64,000 nucleotides of DNA from NCBI RefSeq assembly GCF_036323735.1, contig NC_086026.1, positions 86,385,359 to 86,449,358 on the forward strand, read 5' to 3'. Within the stretch, counting starts at the first letter, position 1. Each line of letters starts with the position of its first letter. Made by a program: the position numbers and the translations under genes. The notes below the pieces were generated by a model. The model was not told the origin of the DNA. It made no database searches and saw only the letters and a program-made list of their open reading frames with translations. The DNA comes from Rattus norvegicus. Taxonomy: Eukaryota > Chordata > Mammalia > Rodentia > Muridae. Positions 22,261-34,580 of the stretch are shown here, piece after piece.

Positions 22261-23726
22261 AAAATTATAACAACAGCAAACCATTAGGCTAGTTCCTCTA
22301 GGAAACAATATCAAATGATTTTTTTTCCAATGAGGAACTATAGACATCCATCATCCTATGACATTTTACCCAATAATATAGAGCTTATGAAATTTGCCAC
22401 TCCAATGAGTCCCAACTTTTATGGATATACTCTTTTCCCACTTTTTTTTTACTATTTTTACCTGAATATAAGAATGTTTTTTATTAGTACAAAGTACCTC
22501 TTTGTTAAATGTCAATTTTCCTCATTGAACTCATTTCTGCAATGAGGTGAGATGGATAGACAACATGAAGTAAAAAGATAGAGGGTAAGAACCCCTCTCC
22601 CTGCATTCAGATTGATCCCCTGAGAAGTAAAAAGGCCAGAGCTGTCAACAGTACTATAAGGCTGCTGCTGTGGAAATAGCTCTCCTTTTTGTTTTTTTTT
22701 TTAAGGATTTTTTGTTGTTGTTGCTCTTGTTGTAAGAACATTGGTGAACCTGGCTTAAGACCTGAGTATACATAGCCTTTGGCAGGCTGCATTCCTTTTC
22801 TTTAATATTTTTGAGGACACTCCCCCTAGACTATCAACTTTGTAGGGAAGCTGTCCTACCTTTCAACATTCCTGCGTTGTCTTCATTTAGATTCCTTAGC
22901 AACCCTTTGAAGAAAATATCTTCAAAACTGCCAAAATTCTATAAATGATTATAGTAAAGGCAACTAAGAGTGTGCGGTTTGCTTAGAGAAGTCCGTATCA
23001 ATGCTCTGAGGTGTGTGGCCTTTTTCTGAGTGTCTCTTTTCTCTTTTAAGAGTCACACTTACATGAAAAGATTTTTGTTTAACCCTAATTCTGCTTCAAA
23101 TTGGTTAATCCTCGAATACTTTTGAGTGCGGAAGGTATGAATTCTGTTTTGACCTTAGTCAAGGTCTTTAAAAGATTAAGGAAATTTCTTTTAGGCTGCT
23201 AAGGATGACAAAGTAGGACTGAGCATCCTTCCTTCTCCTCCCTGACAAAATGACAAATCTCAGAGAGGATGGAAGTAGAGGAAATGCCTTATCTGTTCAT
23301 TACAGCGAGATGTTCTCTACTTACAAATGAGGAAATAATCGAGGGCATTCCGTGTTATTCTTTGGATGTTTACTGACAGTCTTAACACCTTACATACATC
23401 ATTTTCCCTCAAAAAAGTGTTAGAAAGGATGAGGAAGTTGTACATATAACCAGGACTAGCTCGATGGAAAGTCAAAGACAACCAAAATGTCACATCCTTT
23501 ACCAACAGTCTTTGAATAATCCCGGAAGGTGGTAGATGTAAGAAAAAAACCCTGCTACAAGTGGAAGACATATGTGGAAACCAAACAAACTTGCCCCTAA
23601 ACCTATGTTTTATTTTATGAAATTCATATACAGATTTGATATGTTTGATACATTGAATTAGTGAAGTTTAAAATAGCAAAGAACAGACAGCAATTTTGTG
23701 TGAAATGATACTGTTCTGACCTGCAT
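22261..23726. other. Unassigned intergenic DNA
   Basis: No gene. The small ORFs at 22315-22545 and 23317-23571 have no motif. AT-rich and apparently unique. Confidence 0.4.
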
Positions 23727-25011
23727 AAAAATGTTTAATCCAGCAACATGGCTGCTCTTCTAGGTGATCTGGCTAGAATGACACACATCTTCAATCCCTG
23801 TGTCTGGAATGCAGACAACTCCCTTAATACACATTTTTATACTAAACGGTGAAGGTACCTTTAGTTTGTAGAAGGAAGCAGCCATGTTTGAAAGTGATGT
23901 CTAATTGAGGGGCAGACAAAGTGACAAATCAGAGAAAGATTTGGCAGAATGAGTCAGATATAGGATATGCCCAACTCTCAGGAAAAGAAACAGGAAAGAG
24001 AGACTACTTAAGAGCATCACAGAGTGAGTCATGAAGGGAGAGCAGTGTAGTGGTAAATATTTAAAAAAGAATCTACCAGCCCATGCTCTTGCCAGCTCCG
24101 GTGGGCCACATGACATCTGCAGGGTATTTTTATCTGAATCAACAAAGTGTCTCAATCCGACTCACTAAGTTTCCAATTTCCATCCCAAGCTGTCGCTGGC
24201 TATTCTCTGGGCCCTGCAGCAGCTGCCCTCTTTCGACTCACTGCATCTACCCTCTGGGGTTATAGTCACAACTCCTAGTAACTCATTAAAATCAAAACTC
24301 AATATGCTTGTAATTTATCAATCAGACTTATATCAGTAAATTCTCACCCCACAAAACATCCATACAAGAAACTCTGAATCAATTAATATTAATATAAACT
24401 GCCTACCTATGTAAGACAAATTGTCCTATAAAAATCTATCCCTTATGAAATATTCATAACTACTTGAATAAGGTCACACAGTTCAGAGTCATCCTTCGCC
24501 TGCTCCATCTTGGTTTTTCCTCTTCCCTCGTCATCTCTTTCCTCTCTCCAAAACTCTATCCCCACCTTATTTTTTTCACTGCCCAATCGCAGGCCTTGCC
24601 TTATCTTGTGCCTGTCTTCACCTGCATAGAGACAACAATTCACAGGGCAGTTCAGTGGGTGCAGTTCAGTTGAGTTCAGGCAATGCAGTGGAGTTTGAGT
24701 TGAGCACCATTCAGTGAAGTTTGGTACCATTCTGTTGAACGCAGTTGAGTTCAGTTGAGTTCAGTTCAGAGCAGTTCGGTTTTGCAAAGAGTCAATTTGT
24801 GGAGTTTAGAATCAGTTTTGCTAGGCAGAGTAATTAAGTCAGAAGCTGAGAGAAGTCAATTTGACTCCATTAGCCTGGAGGGAGGTTTGAGTCAGAACTC
24901 TGAGCTGAACCAGCCAGCCAGAGTTCAGGAAGAACTAGAGTGTGCGCTTATTCAACAGTCAGCTTCTGAGAGGACAAGTATATCTGGCAAATAAAAGTAA
25001 CTTTTACAACA
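23727..25011 (-). mobile_element. LTR-like repeat copy B, with about 600-bp internal insertion
   Basis: Same family and same orientation as copy A at 9654-10553. Shared pieces: 'aacatggctg' near 23741, 'gcagccatgtttgaaagtgatgtctaatt' at about 23878-23906, 'gacaaagtgacaaa' just after it, and the GTTCAGT-type array at 24645-24780. It ends in 'aaataaaagtaacttttacaaca' at 25011. Compared with copy A the alignment breaks between about 24046 and 24647, where a separate sequence is inserted. No internal retroviral genes lie next to it, so it behaves as a solo LTR. Confidence 0.5.
24047..24646. mobile_element. Insertion of unknown family inside LTR copy B
   Basis: About 600 bp absent from copies A and C. 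Imperfect duplicate edges ('gcagtgtagtgg' on the left, 'gcagttcagtgg' on the right) suggest a target-site duplication. It includes an AT-rich middle and a 'cactgcccaatcgcaggcc' stretch with a CCAAT-type element near 24580, so it may itself be an LTR-type element. No ORF of note. Family not assigned. Confidence 0.35.
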
Positions 25012-25649
25012 TGATTTCTGTGTTTTTGCTCAATAGAATTAGTGAGTAAGATAATTTTGGGAGACTTGGGCATGTCAGGATTTTCAGTGCAGTAATGGGC
25101 TGTCTTCCACTGATGTAGATGCCTAAGGCAGTTAGAGGTTTTCATAGTACATGCTCTCCAGTTCTGTACTCAACCAGTTTTCAGATGGATAGTTAAGTCA
25201 AGATCTCATTCAAAACTGTGTTTCTTCTGGTTTTACTCCATAAATTCTCTTCTTTTTCTTGGTAACTACTCCATTTCTTCTTCCTTGCACTTCTCCAGAG
25301 TTAAAGTCCTCGCTATCATTAATTGTTTTCACTGGTCTTCTGGAAGGATTTACGAATGTCACTGCTGCAGCTTAAACATAAGGGTAAAATCTAAGGCCTG
25401 GAATGTTTGCATAACACACATAAGAATCAAATTCTCTAAGGAAGCTCTATTCACAAATATAGCTTAGGAGGACTTAAGCGTGCTTATAGGGCCTCTCCCT
25501 ACCTCCTTTAGGAACCACTTTTCTATTCAATAATTTCATGAAACAGACAGTTTCAGATTACATTTGGATATGAGATCATGGGATATTTGATTATGCCTGT
25601 CATCCGTGTTCATCTCTGTTGTGCATGACAACCAGAAATTTATAATAAA
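25012..25649. other. Unassigned intergenic DNA
   Basis: No gene or repeat recognised. Confidence 0.45.
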
Positions 25650-25860
25650 TAGCATTCTACTATGGATATCTACCTCAGTTTTTAACTTTTTTCCAACCAC
25701 CCATTAATAGATGCAGACTGATTTTATATCTTGGCTGCTGTGAAGCCTATGGGGTTGCTGATGTCTTGCTCCCTAATACACTAATTGCATTCAATGGTGG
25801 AGTTGGAGAGCCGTCTGATAGCTTACATTTTCATGGATCCACCATGCTTGTTTCGATGTG
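25650..25860 (-). mobile_element. Possible ancient L1 fragment
   Basis: Plus-strand text 'ccacccattaatagatgcagactgattttatatcttggctgctgtgaa' has the order of the antisense of mammalian L1 ORF2 C-terminal region (the 'hints from a target house' zone that gives 'ttatttataatagcc' in L1-1). Very diverged, no reading frame. Confidence 0.33.
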
Positions 25861-26089
25861 ATGATTCTAATTTTTATTCACACTGTTTTTATATGAGCCT
25901 TGGTAGCATTTGTCACAAGCGTTTAGCATGATTCATTGTCCTTTTCTAATTCTTTGGAACAGTAATTAACCTCAGTTCTCACCAGAGCTTAACAAGAACA
26001 CGTGGGATGTGGGTTTTTTTACTCATTATAGACACTGCACTGTTTCAGGTTCAAATGCTATGAATACAGTGACATTACCTTTTAGGATT

Positions 26090-28009
26090 TAAAAACAAAA
26101 ACAAAACCTTTGTATTGGTTCTTTGTCAATTTCATACCATGCACCCCAATCCCAATCGTCTCCCTATCCCCTCCTCATATTTGCCCTATTCCATTACAAT
26201 GTTCTCCCAAAAAGGAAGAAAAAAAATCTCTGTGTGGAAACTGTAGTGGGTCCCACAGTATACTCATTTGTCTACACTTCTTTGCTTGCAAATGTTCATT
26301 CCAATGACTCCTTAGTCTGGTAGGAGGCCTCTAGCTTTTGCTACCTATCAGTACTCAACCTTTCTAGGACTTGTCTCAGTATCCTGTAGTTGCCCTGTGT
26401 CATGAAGATTTTGTAGCTTAGATCTGTGGAACCAGCACCTTCATGCCTTCCAGTAGTTCATCGATGGAGTAGATGCTGAGGTAGATAAATTCAAAGCCCT
26501 GAATCTGGGCCCAAGAGGTATCTGAACTGGCCAGCCTGCTGGATCTCCTGCTGTCATGCTCTGGTGGCCAGTTCACTAGCAACCCCTCAAATCAGGGCCA
26601 CCTCTACCCTGCTGCCCAGCTGAGGTGCAGGACCTGCTTTCCTGAGTGTTTCAGGTGGTGAGGAACTGGCCAGTTCTCCCACTCTCATGACATCGGAGCC
26701 AGCGTTCCCATATGACATAACTGGCAATGGAGAAGGGAGGGGAAGATGCTGTTTCTCCCTCCTCAGAGCCACTACCCACCAGTCAAGAGGCCCTCATGCC
26801 CTCTGGGCTGGGTCACTTGCAACCCCTATGTCCAAGGCTGGTTCTACTGTGCTGCCCAGTGTGGTGAAGGATTCCCTGAATGCTGTAGCAGGTGAGGGAC
26901 AGGGACAGCTCTCCTACTCTGATGACCTCAGGACTAGCTCTTCTGTCTGCCATTCATGGCATAGGTTGACAGGGGGCATCCCTTCCTCAACTGTGTCATC
27001 ACATGGCAGACAAATGGCAGGGCCAGTTCTCTCGGACTCATATCCCTAGGGTTGGCTCACCTGCCAAAGTGTGGGGCCAAAAATCGAGAGTTTATTGCAG
27101 TTGTCTAGGAGTGGAGTCATCTCTTCTGCTTGTACACTCCCAGGGACAGTTCTCCCAGGATTCCTAGGTGTGGGAGGGGACAGTTCTGCATAGCCACTAT
27201 CCATTGTCATGTCTCTGGGTGACAGCGCAGACCAGGTAACAGACCCCTGTTGCTGTGAGCTATGTGGTCCCAGGTGGCAGCATAGACCAGAATGCCACCG
27301 TGATCACAGATGGGAATCATGAGCTACTCACATCAGGCTGTTTTCACTACTCTTGAGTCTCCAGTTTTACCTCTCTTCATTGAGTCCATGTCTTTTGTTT
27401 CTCTTTCATTTCTCCACCATTTACTTGCTAGTCTTGGTGGCATCCTGCTTCTCTGAGTGTCTGAGGGTCATCTCAGAGTGGTCTCAGGAGTGCTATGCCC
27501 TATTTGTACATTTTGGTGCTGGGCAGGGCTCCTCTTTGGCATGATCTGCCCTCTAGGCCTGTGTAACACTAGACTGGTGGTCACTTCAGGGTTGCTCCCT
27601 ATTTGGGGCTCCATGGTGCCAGTCAGGTGGTCAACTTGGGCTCAATCCTTGCCTGACATATCCCAGTGGCTCATTGTGAGATGCATCTGTCTAAGACTCT
27701 GGTTCCAGGCAGGAGTTCTTCAAGTCTCTGGCTTGCTCCCCATCCTGGGAGCCTATCTGGGCTTGCCTGACACTGTACTGGTGGTCATCTCAGGATATCT
27801 CCCTGTCCTAGCACTCTGGTACTGGACTAGTGATCATCTCAGGCTAGCTTTTCCCAGGGAATGTTAGGCTACTAAACACTCAGATGTTTACATGTCAGAA
27901 TGCTAAGCATAGACGTAGCCTCTCCTTCTTGCCACCTATTGATGTCCATGTGACCCAGCAGTCACATCTGCACTGTCTCTAGGGGCAGGTACCTTTCAGT
28001 TTCTTGGAT
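26090..28009. repeat. Large unclassified murid interspersed repeat with degenerate tandem blocks
   Basis: About 1.9 kb whose composition is higher in GC and CpG-poor compared with its flanks. It contains recurring degenerate blocks: 'ggccagttctcccactctcatgac' near 26668, 'gacagctctcctactctgatgac' near 26905, 'ggccagttctctcggactcat' near 27019, 'gacagttctcccagg' near 27142; and, further right, 'ggtggtcacttcagg', 'ggtggtcatctcagg' and 'gtgatcatctcagg'. I recognise the arrangement as a sequence repeated many times in murid genomes, but not its family (possibly L1-lineage or LTR-related). The ORFs at 26687-27049 and 27353-27867 are products of the repeat and show no protein family motif. Confidence 0.45.
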
Positions 28010-28551
28010 TCCTCAATTTCGTTTAATTCAAACTATTTTTAGATGATACATAAAACATTAACTATTATACATGTTCAAGGGGAATTTTGTGATGCTCTGA
28101 CAGTTTTAGGGTTGTCTAATTTTTAAATCTCACTAAACATTCCTATATTATAATTTAACATTTCTTTGTAATGAAACATTCTAATCATATTTTCCAACTT
28201 TTTACAGAACACTATCAATATCTTTAATGACCTTATTGTAACTGCAGTGATTTCAATGTTTTATTATCATTTTGTTTACCCATTATAAAATTGGTTAATG
28301 TGCTAGACAAATATTAGGGTTTTCACAATGAAATTGTAATTTATAAGTGCAGTGGTCAAGGTAATAAATCTTTCTCCTACAGACTGTGTGCAGTGACTAA
28401 TGGGAATGGTCCTTCCATCCTCAACAGGTTATGCCTTCAGCTGTATTGTTTCTACAGCTATATTCTGTCAATAGTCTAGATCGTTTTTACTCTTTTATGG
28501 AAAAAGGTATACTCTTAGCGGGTTGACTTTATGCATGCGTGTGTGCGTACA

Positions 28552-28602
<51 letters not shown>

Positions 28603-29000
28603 TTAGGCTTGTGGATGACATTGTTAATTTTCTTTTGTTTTTATACAGTATGCTACAGCCACCTCATATGATAGGTCTCTTAGTCTTACCTCTGTTATGT
28701 AACTATAATTTTGTATTCTCTGTGTATACCTACTGCCCTTAGAAACCATCATTCTATTGTCTTTCATTATCCGTGGTTTTTAAATGCCACATACAAATAA
28801 AATAATATGGTATTTACCACTCCTTCAACAATAAATACTCTTCAGAATCATGACATTTCTTTATTCAACTTAATCATTAACCTACTGATAACTGCTTTCT
28901 GTAATAGCCAAGTGAAATAATTATATTCACAAAAGGGCTTTGGGAATTTTCAAACCACTTGCCAAGATGTTTTCATTCACCTGCACGGTGTTCATTCAGC
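28010..29000 (-). mobile_element. Ancient mammalian L1 3' region, interrupted by (GT)23
   Basis: In antisense: the 'ctactgcccttagaaaccatcattctattgtc', 'ccacatacaaataaaataatatggtattta' and 'gggaattttcaaaccacttgccaagatg' segments follow the order of L1M-type 3' sequence, read here on the minus strand. The match is by order and short words only. A dinucleotide microsatellite lies inside it. Confidence 0.45.
28555..28600. repeat. (GT)23 microsatellite
   Basis: Uninterrupted GT array of 46 bp, preceded by imperfect GT/GC units (28539-28554). It causes a false Cys-Val ORF. Confidence 0.97.
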
Positions 29001-31463
29001 TATAGAATTGGTTTTCTGGAAGCAGAACTGTGTCCCTGAGACTCCTAGTTTATCAGCACACACACATGTCCTCATGTCCTCTGTATACTTGTTGACCACA
29101 AATAGAAATCTGAAGAGTTGACAAGAGTCACCACAACTTTTATTTTTGAGAAAATTTCCCAATTGAATGATTAACACTGGATTTAGTTTTTAAATTAACA
29201 TAATGTTTTGCTTACAATATTACTTATAAACAATGTCAGGCTATTTTGTAGTTAAAGCATAAATAGTTACAAATTTTGAACGTTGTCTATTTCTTTTAGG
29301 TCTATTTCAGGTCTTCAATTACTTTAGTGATAGGACTTTGTTATTTACTTTTAGTATCAAAGTTATTAACATTTCTTTAGATGATGTCAGTAAAAATTAC
29401 AAACTCTTTTCCTTTTCTTCTTGTTTTTCCTTCTTTTCTTTTAATTTTTGTTAGGAATGAAACCTGGAATTTCATCTGGTTAGGTTAACCACTTTGCATC
29501 TGTGTTACATTCTCAACATACTGGAAACATATCATATGAAGCATCTTGGCACTGATTTGTATGAGTATATTGCTATTGGTGAGTTTTAGGGTAATAAAAA
29601 ACTCAATAAAATAACTCAATTAATAAAATAAGATAATTCTTACATAATGAAGGTAGAATGTATCATAAAATAAATTGTTCATATTTGCAAATAAAAATAA
29701 AAAGACACTAAATATTAGGCCTATCAGGATTTTTTTGGACTTTCATTTCAAACGCATTTTCTGGAAATAACAATGTTAGTAGACCTGGCTATCATTTATT
29801 TACTCCTGAGATATCAAAATGCTAATCCCAAGCACAGGACTCAGTGGTGGGGTATAAGTAAAAACACTGTTCAAACCCAGTTTCTATTTCTCTGCGTTGG
29901 TCCCTCTGTGGAAGGCATCATATTTGAGTTATCTGACCTTGAGATTATTTTTCTATATTATATGGGAAAGGGCTATTGAACTTATTTTCAACAGAGAAGA
30001 CTAGCAATAATTGAATAATGAGTTCATTGGCCTCAAAATCCACTCTACACCTAAGTAAGGTTGACTTCCTTCCATACTGCTTGTCACATAAGGAAGTAGT
30101 AGATTTATAACACTGGTGGTCATGGTTCTCGCACCACACCCTGTGTACCTTTGACCAAGAAATCTCCTGCTTCAGACAAGGGTAACATCCGAAAGATTAT
30201 TACCTACTTCAAGGACAGTAATAAGTCAAAATTTGAATGGCAATTTAAGGTTTGGCACAGTTGATATCATTTCAGTCACCCTAGGTAGAGTTGGTGTCAC
30301 TGAACTCAGTACAAATTTAGAAAATGTGGCCTTTATGGAAATAAGGGAATCTTTTTGCCCAGGCCAAATAGGTGCTTGGTGGAAATGTCGATGTTCATGA
30401 CTGGTGACTATAGCTCTATGTTCTTTCTAGTACAGCAAGCTATGTCATAATTTAAGAGGTGATACACCCAGCAGGGATTATTTATATGTTTTGATCAGAC
30501 TATTCAAATGGTTTCTATTAATAATTCCTTTTTTGTGCTTTAATTGATATAACTTAATTATTAAGTTTTTTATGCAGATTGATTGTAGTGATTTGTACTG
30601 ATGATTCTTTGCTACTCACCAGTATTTTTCAGTTGCCTTAGTTTGCTTTTATTTACCTCTAATTAGGTTGATATTAGCAATGAAGGAATTATCTAGAGGA
30701 TAGTGCCAAATCTTTTTCACTACATAGTCAATAGTATTGACGATGATTCAAAATCTACTTGGTATCCAAAGCTGCGACTTAATTTTGTCACCCATACCTT
30801 ATTTCAATAACACAGATTTGATGTTACCTATTAATTTGTAATCTCAGAATAACATTGTTGCAGTCAGGGATGAATAGTATGTGCTGTACAAGCCATTTGC
30901 AATGATTATCTATGCTAAATCAATTCTTTTATACTGCAGCTTTTAAAAGAAGCATCGAGCTATATATTTATTTAAAACTATGCAATGCCATCTTATTTGC
31001 ATTATTTATTACTGTCATATATTTTTATTTTAATGGTGATGTTTTAATTTAAAATGTTCATTTTTTTTTCTTCACATCAAATGAAGTCATCTTGAGTCTT
31101 TAAATCTCCTTTGTTCTGCTGTGGGATATTCTGAATACCAACATTGTTTTCTGAAATGTTGGGATAGAAACCTGAATGGACCCATGTCATCCACGTAACA
31201 GACAGGACCTTGATGATTTGCCTTCACTCATTAAATAATTAAATGCATGAAATCACAGATAGAATATTTTATTTGTTTTATTATTGTTGTATTGTTGATT
31301 TTGAAAAGAGAAATTTCACTGAATTTAGAATAAAAATGGGAAAAGTACTGAGTCAATTAACATGACAAGAATACTTTACAGAATGAATAGAACATTCTGC
31401 AGTGTTGACTCAAAAAAGCACAATAATGGTATCGTAACTGAGATTAAGAGATTATTAAGATAT
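29001..31463. other. Unassigned intergenic DNA
   Basis: About 2.5 kb, AT-rich. Short ORFs (29773-29979, 29945-30139) overlap on opposite strands and lack motifs. No repeat assigned. Confidence 0.4.
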
Positions 31464-31530
31464 ATTCTGGACAGTGGTAGCAAATGCCTTTAATCCCAGC
31501 ACTTGGAGGGCAGCAGTCTGGACAGCATGC
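31464..31530 (+). mobile_element. B1-like SINE left fragment
   Basis: Contains 'gcctttaatcccagcacttgg' followed by 'agggcagcag', matching the 5' half of B1. Truncated after about 65 bp; diverged start. Confidence 0.6.
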
Positions 31531-31930
31531 TGTCAGCAGTTGAGGTAAAGGCAGTTTTTTTTCCCCATTAACAGTCTTTGCCACAATTGAGGCAGACTCC
31601 ATGTGGAGGTTCTTTGGTGCCCATCATTTTCTTTGAAGCAGACTGGGTTCTGCCAGGAGCTGATGTGTCTTTGTCAGAAAAGCCTTTTGTCATTAAAACA
31701 TCATAAATGCCATATTCTGCCAATCTATGTAGGGTTCGAAGACCACATATTTAAAGTCTATCTGAATAGACAAACATTGCTTGTTTCTAGCTATTTATTT
31801 TCTGTTTAACTTTGAAACCATATCTAGGAGGCTAAATAAAGCTTACTTTTGCAATTAACTAGTACCTAACATGACTACAAATTTAATTTTTTAGGTGACT
31901 AACTATTAACTTAGATTTCTTACTTATCTT

Positions 31931-32035
31931 TTTTTTTTTTTTTTTTTTGGTTCTTTTTTTCGGAGCTAGGGACCGAACCCAGGGCCTTGTGCTTCCTAGG
32001 TAAGCGCTCTACCACTGAGCTAAATCCCCAGCCCC
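31931..32035 (-). mobile_element. ID SINE (young, 17-bp target duplication)
   Basis: Minus-strand ID with a long pure T run (antisense A-tail, 31931-31948, then GG and a second T run). The tRNA-like body ends at 32035. A perfect 17-bp duplication, gatttcttacttatctt, lies at 31914-31930 and 32036-32052. One of the two youngest-looking SINE insertions here. Confidence 0.96.
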
Positions 32036-32479
32036 GATTTCTTACTTATCTTAAAAGATTACAATAACAGCTTTCTGCAGGCAGACTAGAACTTTACATC
32101 AAATTTTAAAATGAGTTGCATCTATATAATCCATTAAACAAGAGTTAAAACATAAATACAGTGTGTTGTAGCAAATAAAACCTTACATTTCCATCAATAT
32201 ACAATAATACATACCAATATAAAATATGTGAGACTTGTTGCTTTCTTATTCTAAAAGGAGATAGAATAACCCACCTTTCTTTTTTCTACTACAAGGAGAT
32301 ACAACAACCTATCCTGTTTTGTTCTTATATCACTACTGTCCCTGAAAGCAAAGGAATATAAACCCCAGTGGCTATTTTGTAACATTGAATTTTTGAGAAT
32401 AGAACAAGAGGTTTGTTTGTCTGTGCATCTGAAAACCTTTCTTTTCTGGAGGAGAACCCTTGTTCCCTTCTAAGCACCT

Positions 32480-32690
32480 AAGTACCCTATTTCACACAGT
32501 TACTGTACCAGCCATTTTGAGCTCTGAGTCTTTTAGTAGCTTGGTCACAATTTCTTTGTAAATGGCCGGATTCACTGCAATTAAATGACCAGGTATTTTG
32601 ATATCTGAGACCTCTAGCTATAGCTTGTCTTGTGATATTGGCATGATTACTCATGAGAGACAATATCAGTTATATCCACTTGTCCGTTGG
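32480..32690 (-). pseudogene. Second ERV gag relic (nucleocapsid zinc knuckle)
   Basis: On the minus strand the frame covering 32588-32547 reads a retroviral-type zinc knuckle, [S]-x2-C-x4-H-x4-C, where the first Cys is Ser. It follows an Ala/Arg/Gln-rich segment as in betaretroviral-type gag between capsid and nucleocapsid. Stops surround it and only about 40 codons are convincing. No LTR is adjacent; the plus-strand L1 3' UTR begins about 70-100 bp to the right. Dead fragment. Confidence 0.45.
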
Positions 32691-32759
32691 CGATGTTCAT
32701 GCCTTTAATGGTCTTCTTCAAGGTTCCCTTTAAGAAAGCTCATCGCTGTCTAGAAAACA

Positions 32760-33800
32760 GAGTGGTGAAGGGGGCAGAGGGAAGGACCTGTGTGGGAAAA
32801 GTGACGAGGAGGGGAAGAAGGGACAAGGGGAACATGATCAGGTATTGGGGAGGAGGAAACAGGACTGAAGCCATGAGGGTCAGCAGAAAGAATGGAAACA
32901 GGCAACCTCAGGAGGTAGAAGATGGGGGCACCTTCTAGAATGTACCAGAGACCTGGGAGGTAAGACTCTCAGGACTCAAGAGAGGGACCTTAGATGAAAA
33001 GCCCTACAGTGGGAAGAAGGTCCACTTCCAGTAGAAAGACAGAGCATCCAGTGGAGGGATGGAGTTGCCATCCCACAGTCAAAAACTCTGACCCAAAATT
33101 GTTCCTGTCTGAAAGAATTGCAAGAAAAAAAAATGGAGAAGAACCTGAGGAAAAGGAGGTCCAGTGACAAGCTCAACATGTGATCTATCTCAGGGGATCT
33201 CAGCTAACACTGACACTGACGCTGATACTAACACTAACGCTAACACTAACACTAACACTAACACTAACACTAACACTAACACTAACACTAACACTATTAC
33301 TGATGCTATGGTGTGCTTACAAAAGAGGGGCCAATCATGACTGTCCTCTGAAAGACCCAACAAGCAGCTGAAAGAGTCAGATACAAATATTTACACCTAA
33401 CCAATGGACAGAAGCCGGTGACCCCTGTGGTTGAATTAGGGAAAAGCTCGGGGAAGCTGAGGAAGAGGGCAACCCTGTAGGAGGACCAGCAGTCTCAATT
33501 AACCTGGGCCCCTGGGATCTCTCAGTCACTAAGCCACCAAACAGGCAGCATAAACCAGCTAATATGAGTCCCCCAACACATAAACAGCAGAGGACTGCGA
33601 GGTCTGGACTCAGCCAGAGCTAACCCTCAAATAACTTGGGGCTCCAGGGAATGGGGAGACCTGGTGGGTTAGGGATGGGATAGGAACATTCTCTTGGAGA
33701 CGGAAGTGGGGGGTGGTGTGGGATGTGGAATAATCAGAGGGTGGACCAGGAAGGGGGAGAGACTCTGGACTGTAAAAAAAATTAAACAATAAGAATAATA
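32760..33800 (+). mobile_element. Old rodent L1 3' UTR
   Basis: Plus-strand 3' UTR of an older murid L1 lineage: segments 'aatgtaccagagacctgggagg', 'gggaccttagatgaaaagccc', 'atcccacagtcaaaaactctgaccc', 'gaaagacccaacaagcagctgaaagagtcag' and 'cagcagaggactgc' occur in the order I associate with that family. The end is a degenerate A/AAT tail at about 33774-33815. A hexanucleotide array interrupts it at 33205-33300. No ORF2 precedes it, so the copy is 5'-truncated. Subfamily not assigned. Confidence 0.58.
33205..33300. repeat. (TAACAC)16 hexanucleotide array
   Basis: Sixteen 6-bp units. The first six include variants (TGACAC, TGACGC, TGATAC, TAACGC); the next nine are perfect TAACAC; the last is TATTAC. 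It sits inside the L1 3' UTR and seems to have grown from its own 'tgacac' text. Confidence 0.95.
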
Positions 33801-33815
33801 TTAATAATAATAAAT

Positions 33816-34345
33816 ATTTTTCTCACATAATTTATCCTGAGTATGGGTTCCTCTCTCACTTCCTCCCTACCTTCCTTCCCAGCTGGATGCACTCCTTGTG
33901 CCTCTTTAGAAAACAAACCGGCTTCTAAGTGATGATAATAAAGACTAATAGAATGACATAAGATAAAACAAAAACTAACATCAGAATTAGACAGAAAAAC
34001 AAACACCAAAGAAACCCCAAGACAACAACAAAAACCAACAATCAAACAAACAAAAAACCAAACAGAAGAAAAATAGTCCAAGAGCAGGCAAACAAAGCAG
34101 CTGCACCACTCACAGCCATGCTCAGGAATCCCATGAAGATTCTAAACTGGAAGCCAGAATATACACTTGGGGGACCTGGTGCACAGCAGTCCCCCTGGTG
34201 CACAGCAGTGCAGGCCCTGTGCCTGCTGCCTCAGTCTCTGCGAGTTCATGTGAGCTTTACTCATTTGCTCTGGAGGCCTTGCTTCTTCCTCCTTTCTGGC
34301 TCACACACTCTTTCTGCCTCCTCTTCCACAAGGTTCCCTGAGCCC
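33816..34345. repeat. Unclassified murid repeat (probably L1-lineage)
   Basis: Contains 'ttagaaaacaaaccggcttct', an A-rich stretch, 'catgctcaggaatcccatgaag' and 'ctctttctgcctcctcttccac', in an order I recognise from a frequent murid repeat. A 16-bp segment, cctggtgcacagcagt, is tandemly duplicated at about 34176-34210. The ORF 34118-34348 has no known motif. Confidence 0.38.
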
Positions 34346-34563
34346 TGACTGGAGGCATTTAATGGAGACAATCCAATTGAGCCTGAAGTACAATCATTCT
34401 GTATAAAGACGCTCCCATTCACAAAGCTTCAAACATCACAGAATTAAAGTCAACATACGAGGGAATGAACTGTGGTCTTTGAGCTGATATATAGCATTGA
34501 CCCTAGTACATGTCATTCTCTCTGAGAGGGGTAGATAAAATTGTCACTATTTCAGAGTTCATT

Positions 34564-34580
34564 AAGAGGGAATAAGACGG
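34564..34580. repeat. Target-site duplication of L1-2 (left)
   Basis: aagagggaataagacgg here and again at 41191-41207, an exact 17-bp match that bounds L1-2. Confidence 0.95.

Noticed and set aside
33180..33371. Leu/Thr repeat ORF and telomere-like array
   Set aside because: Translation of the TAACAC array. The unit differs from the vertebrate telomere unit (TAACCC) and lies inside an L1 3' UTR.
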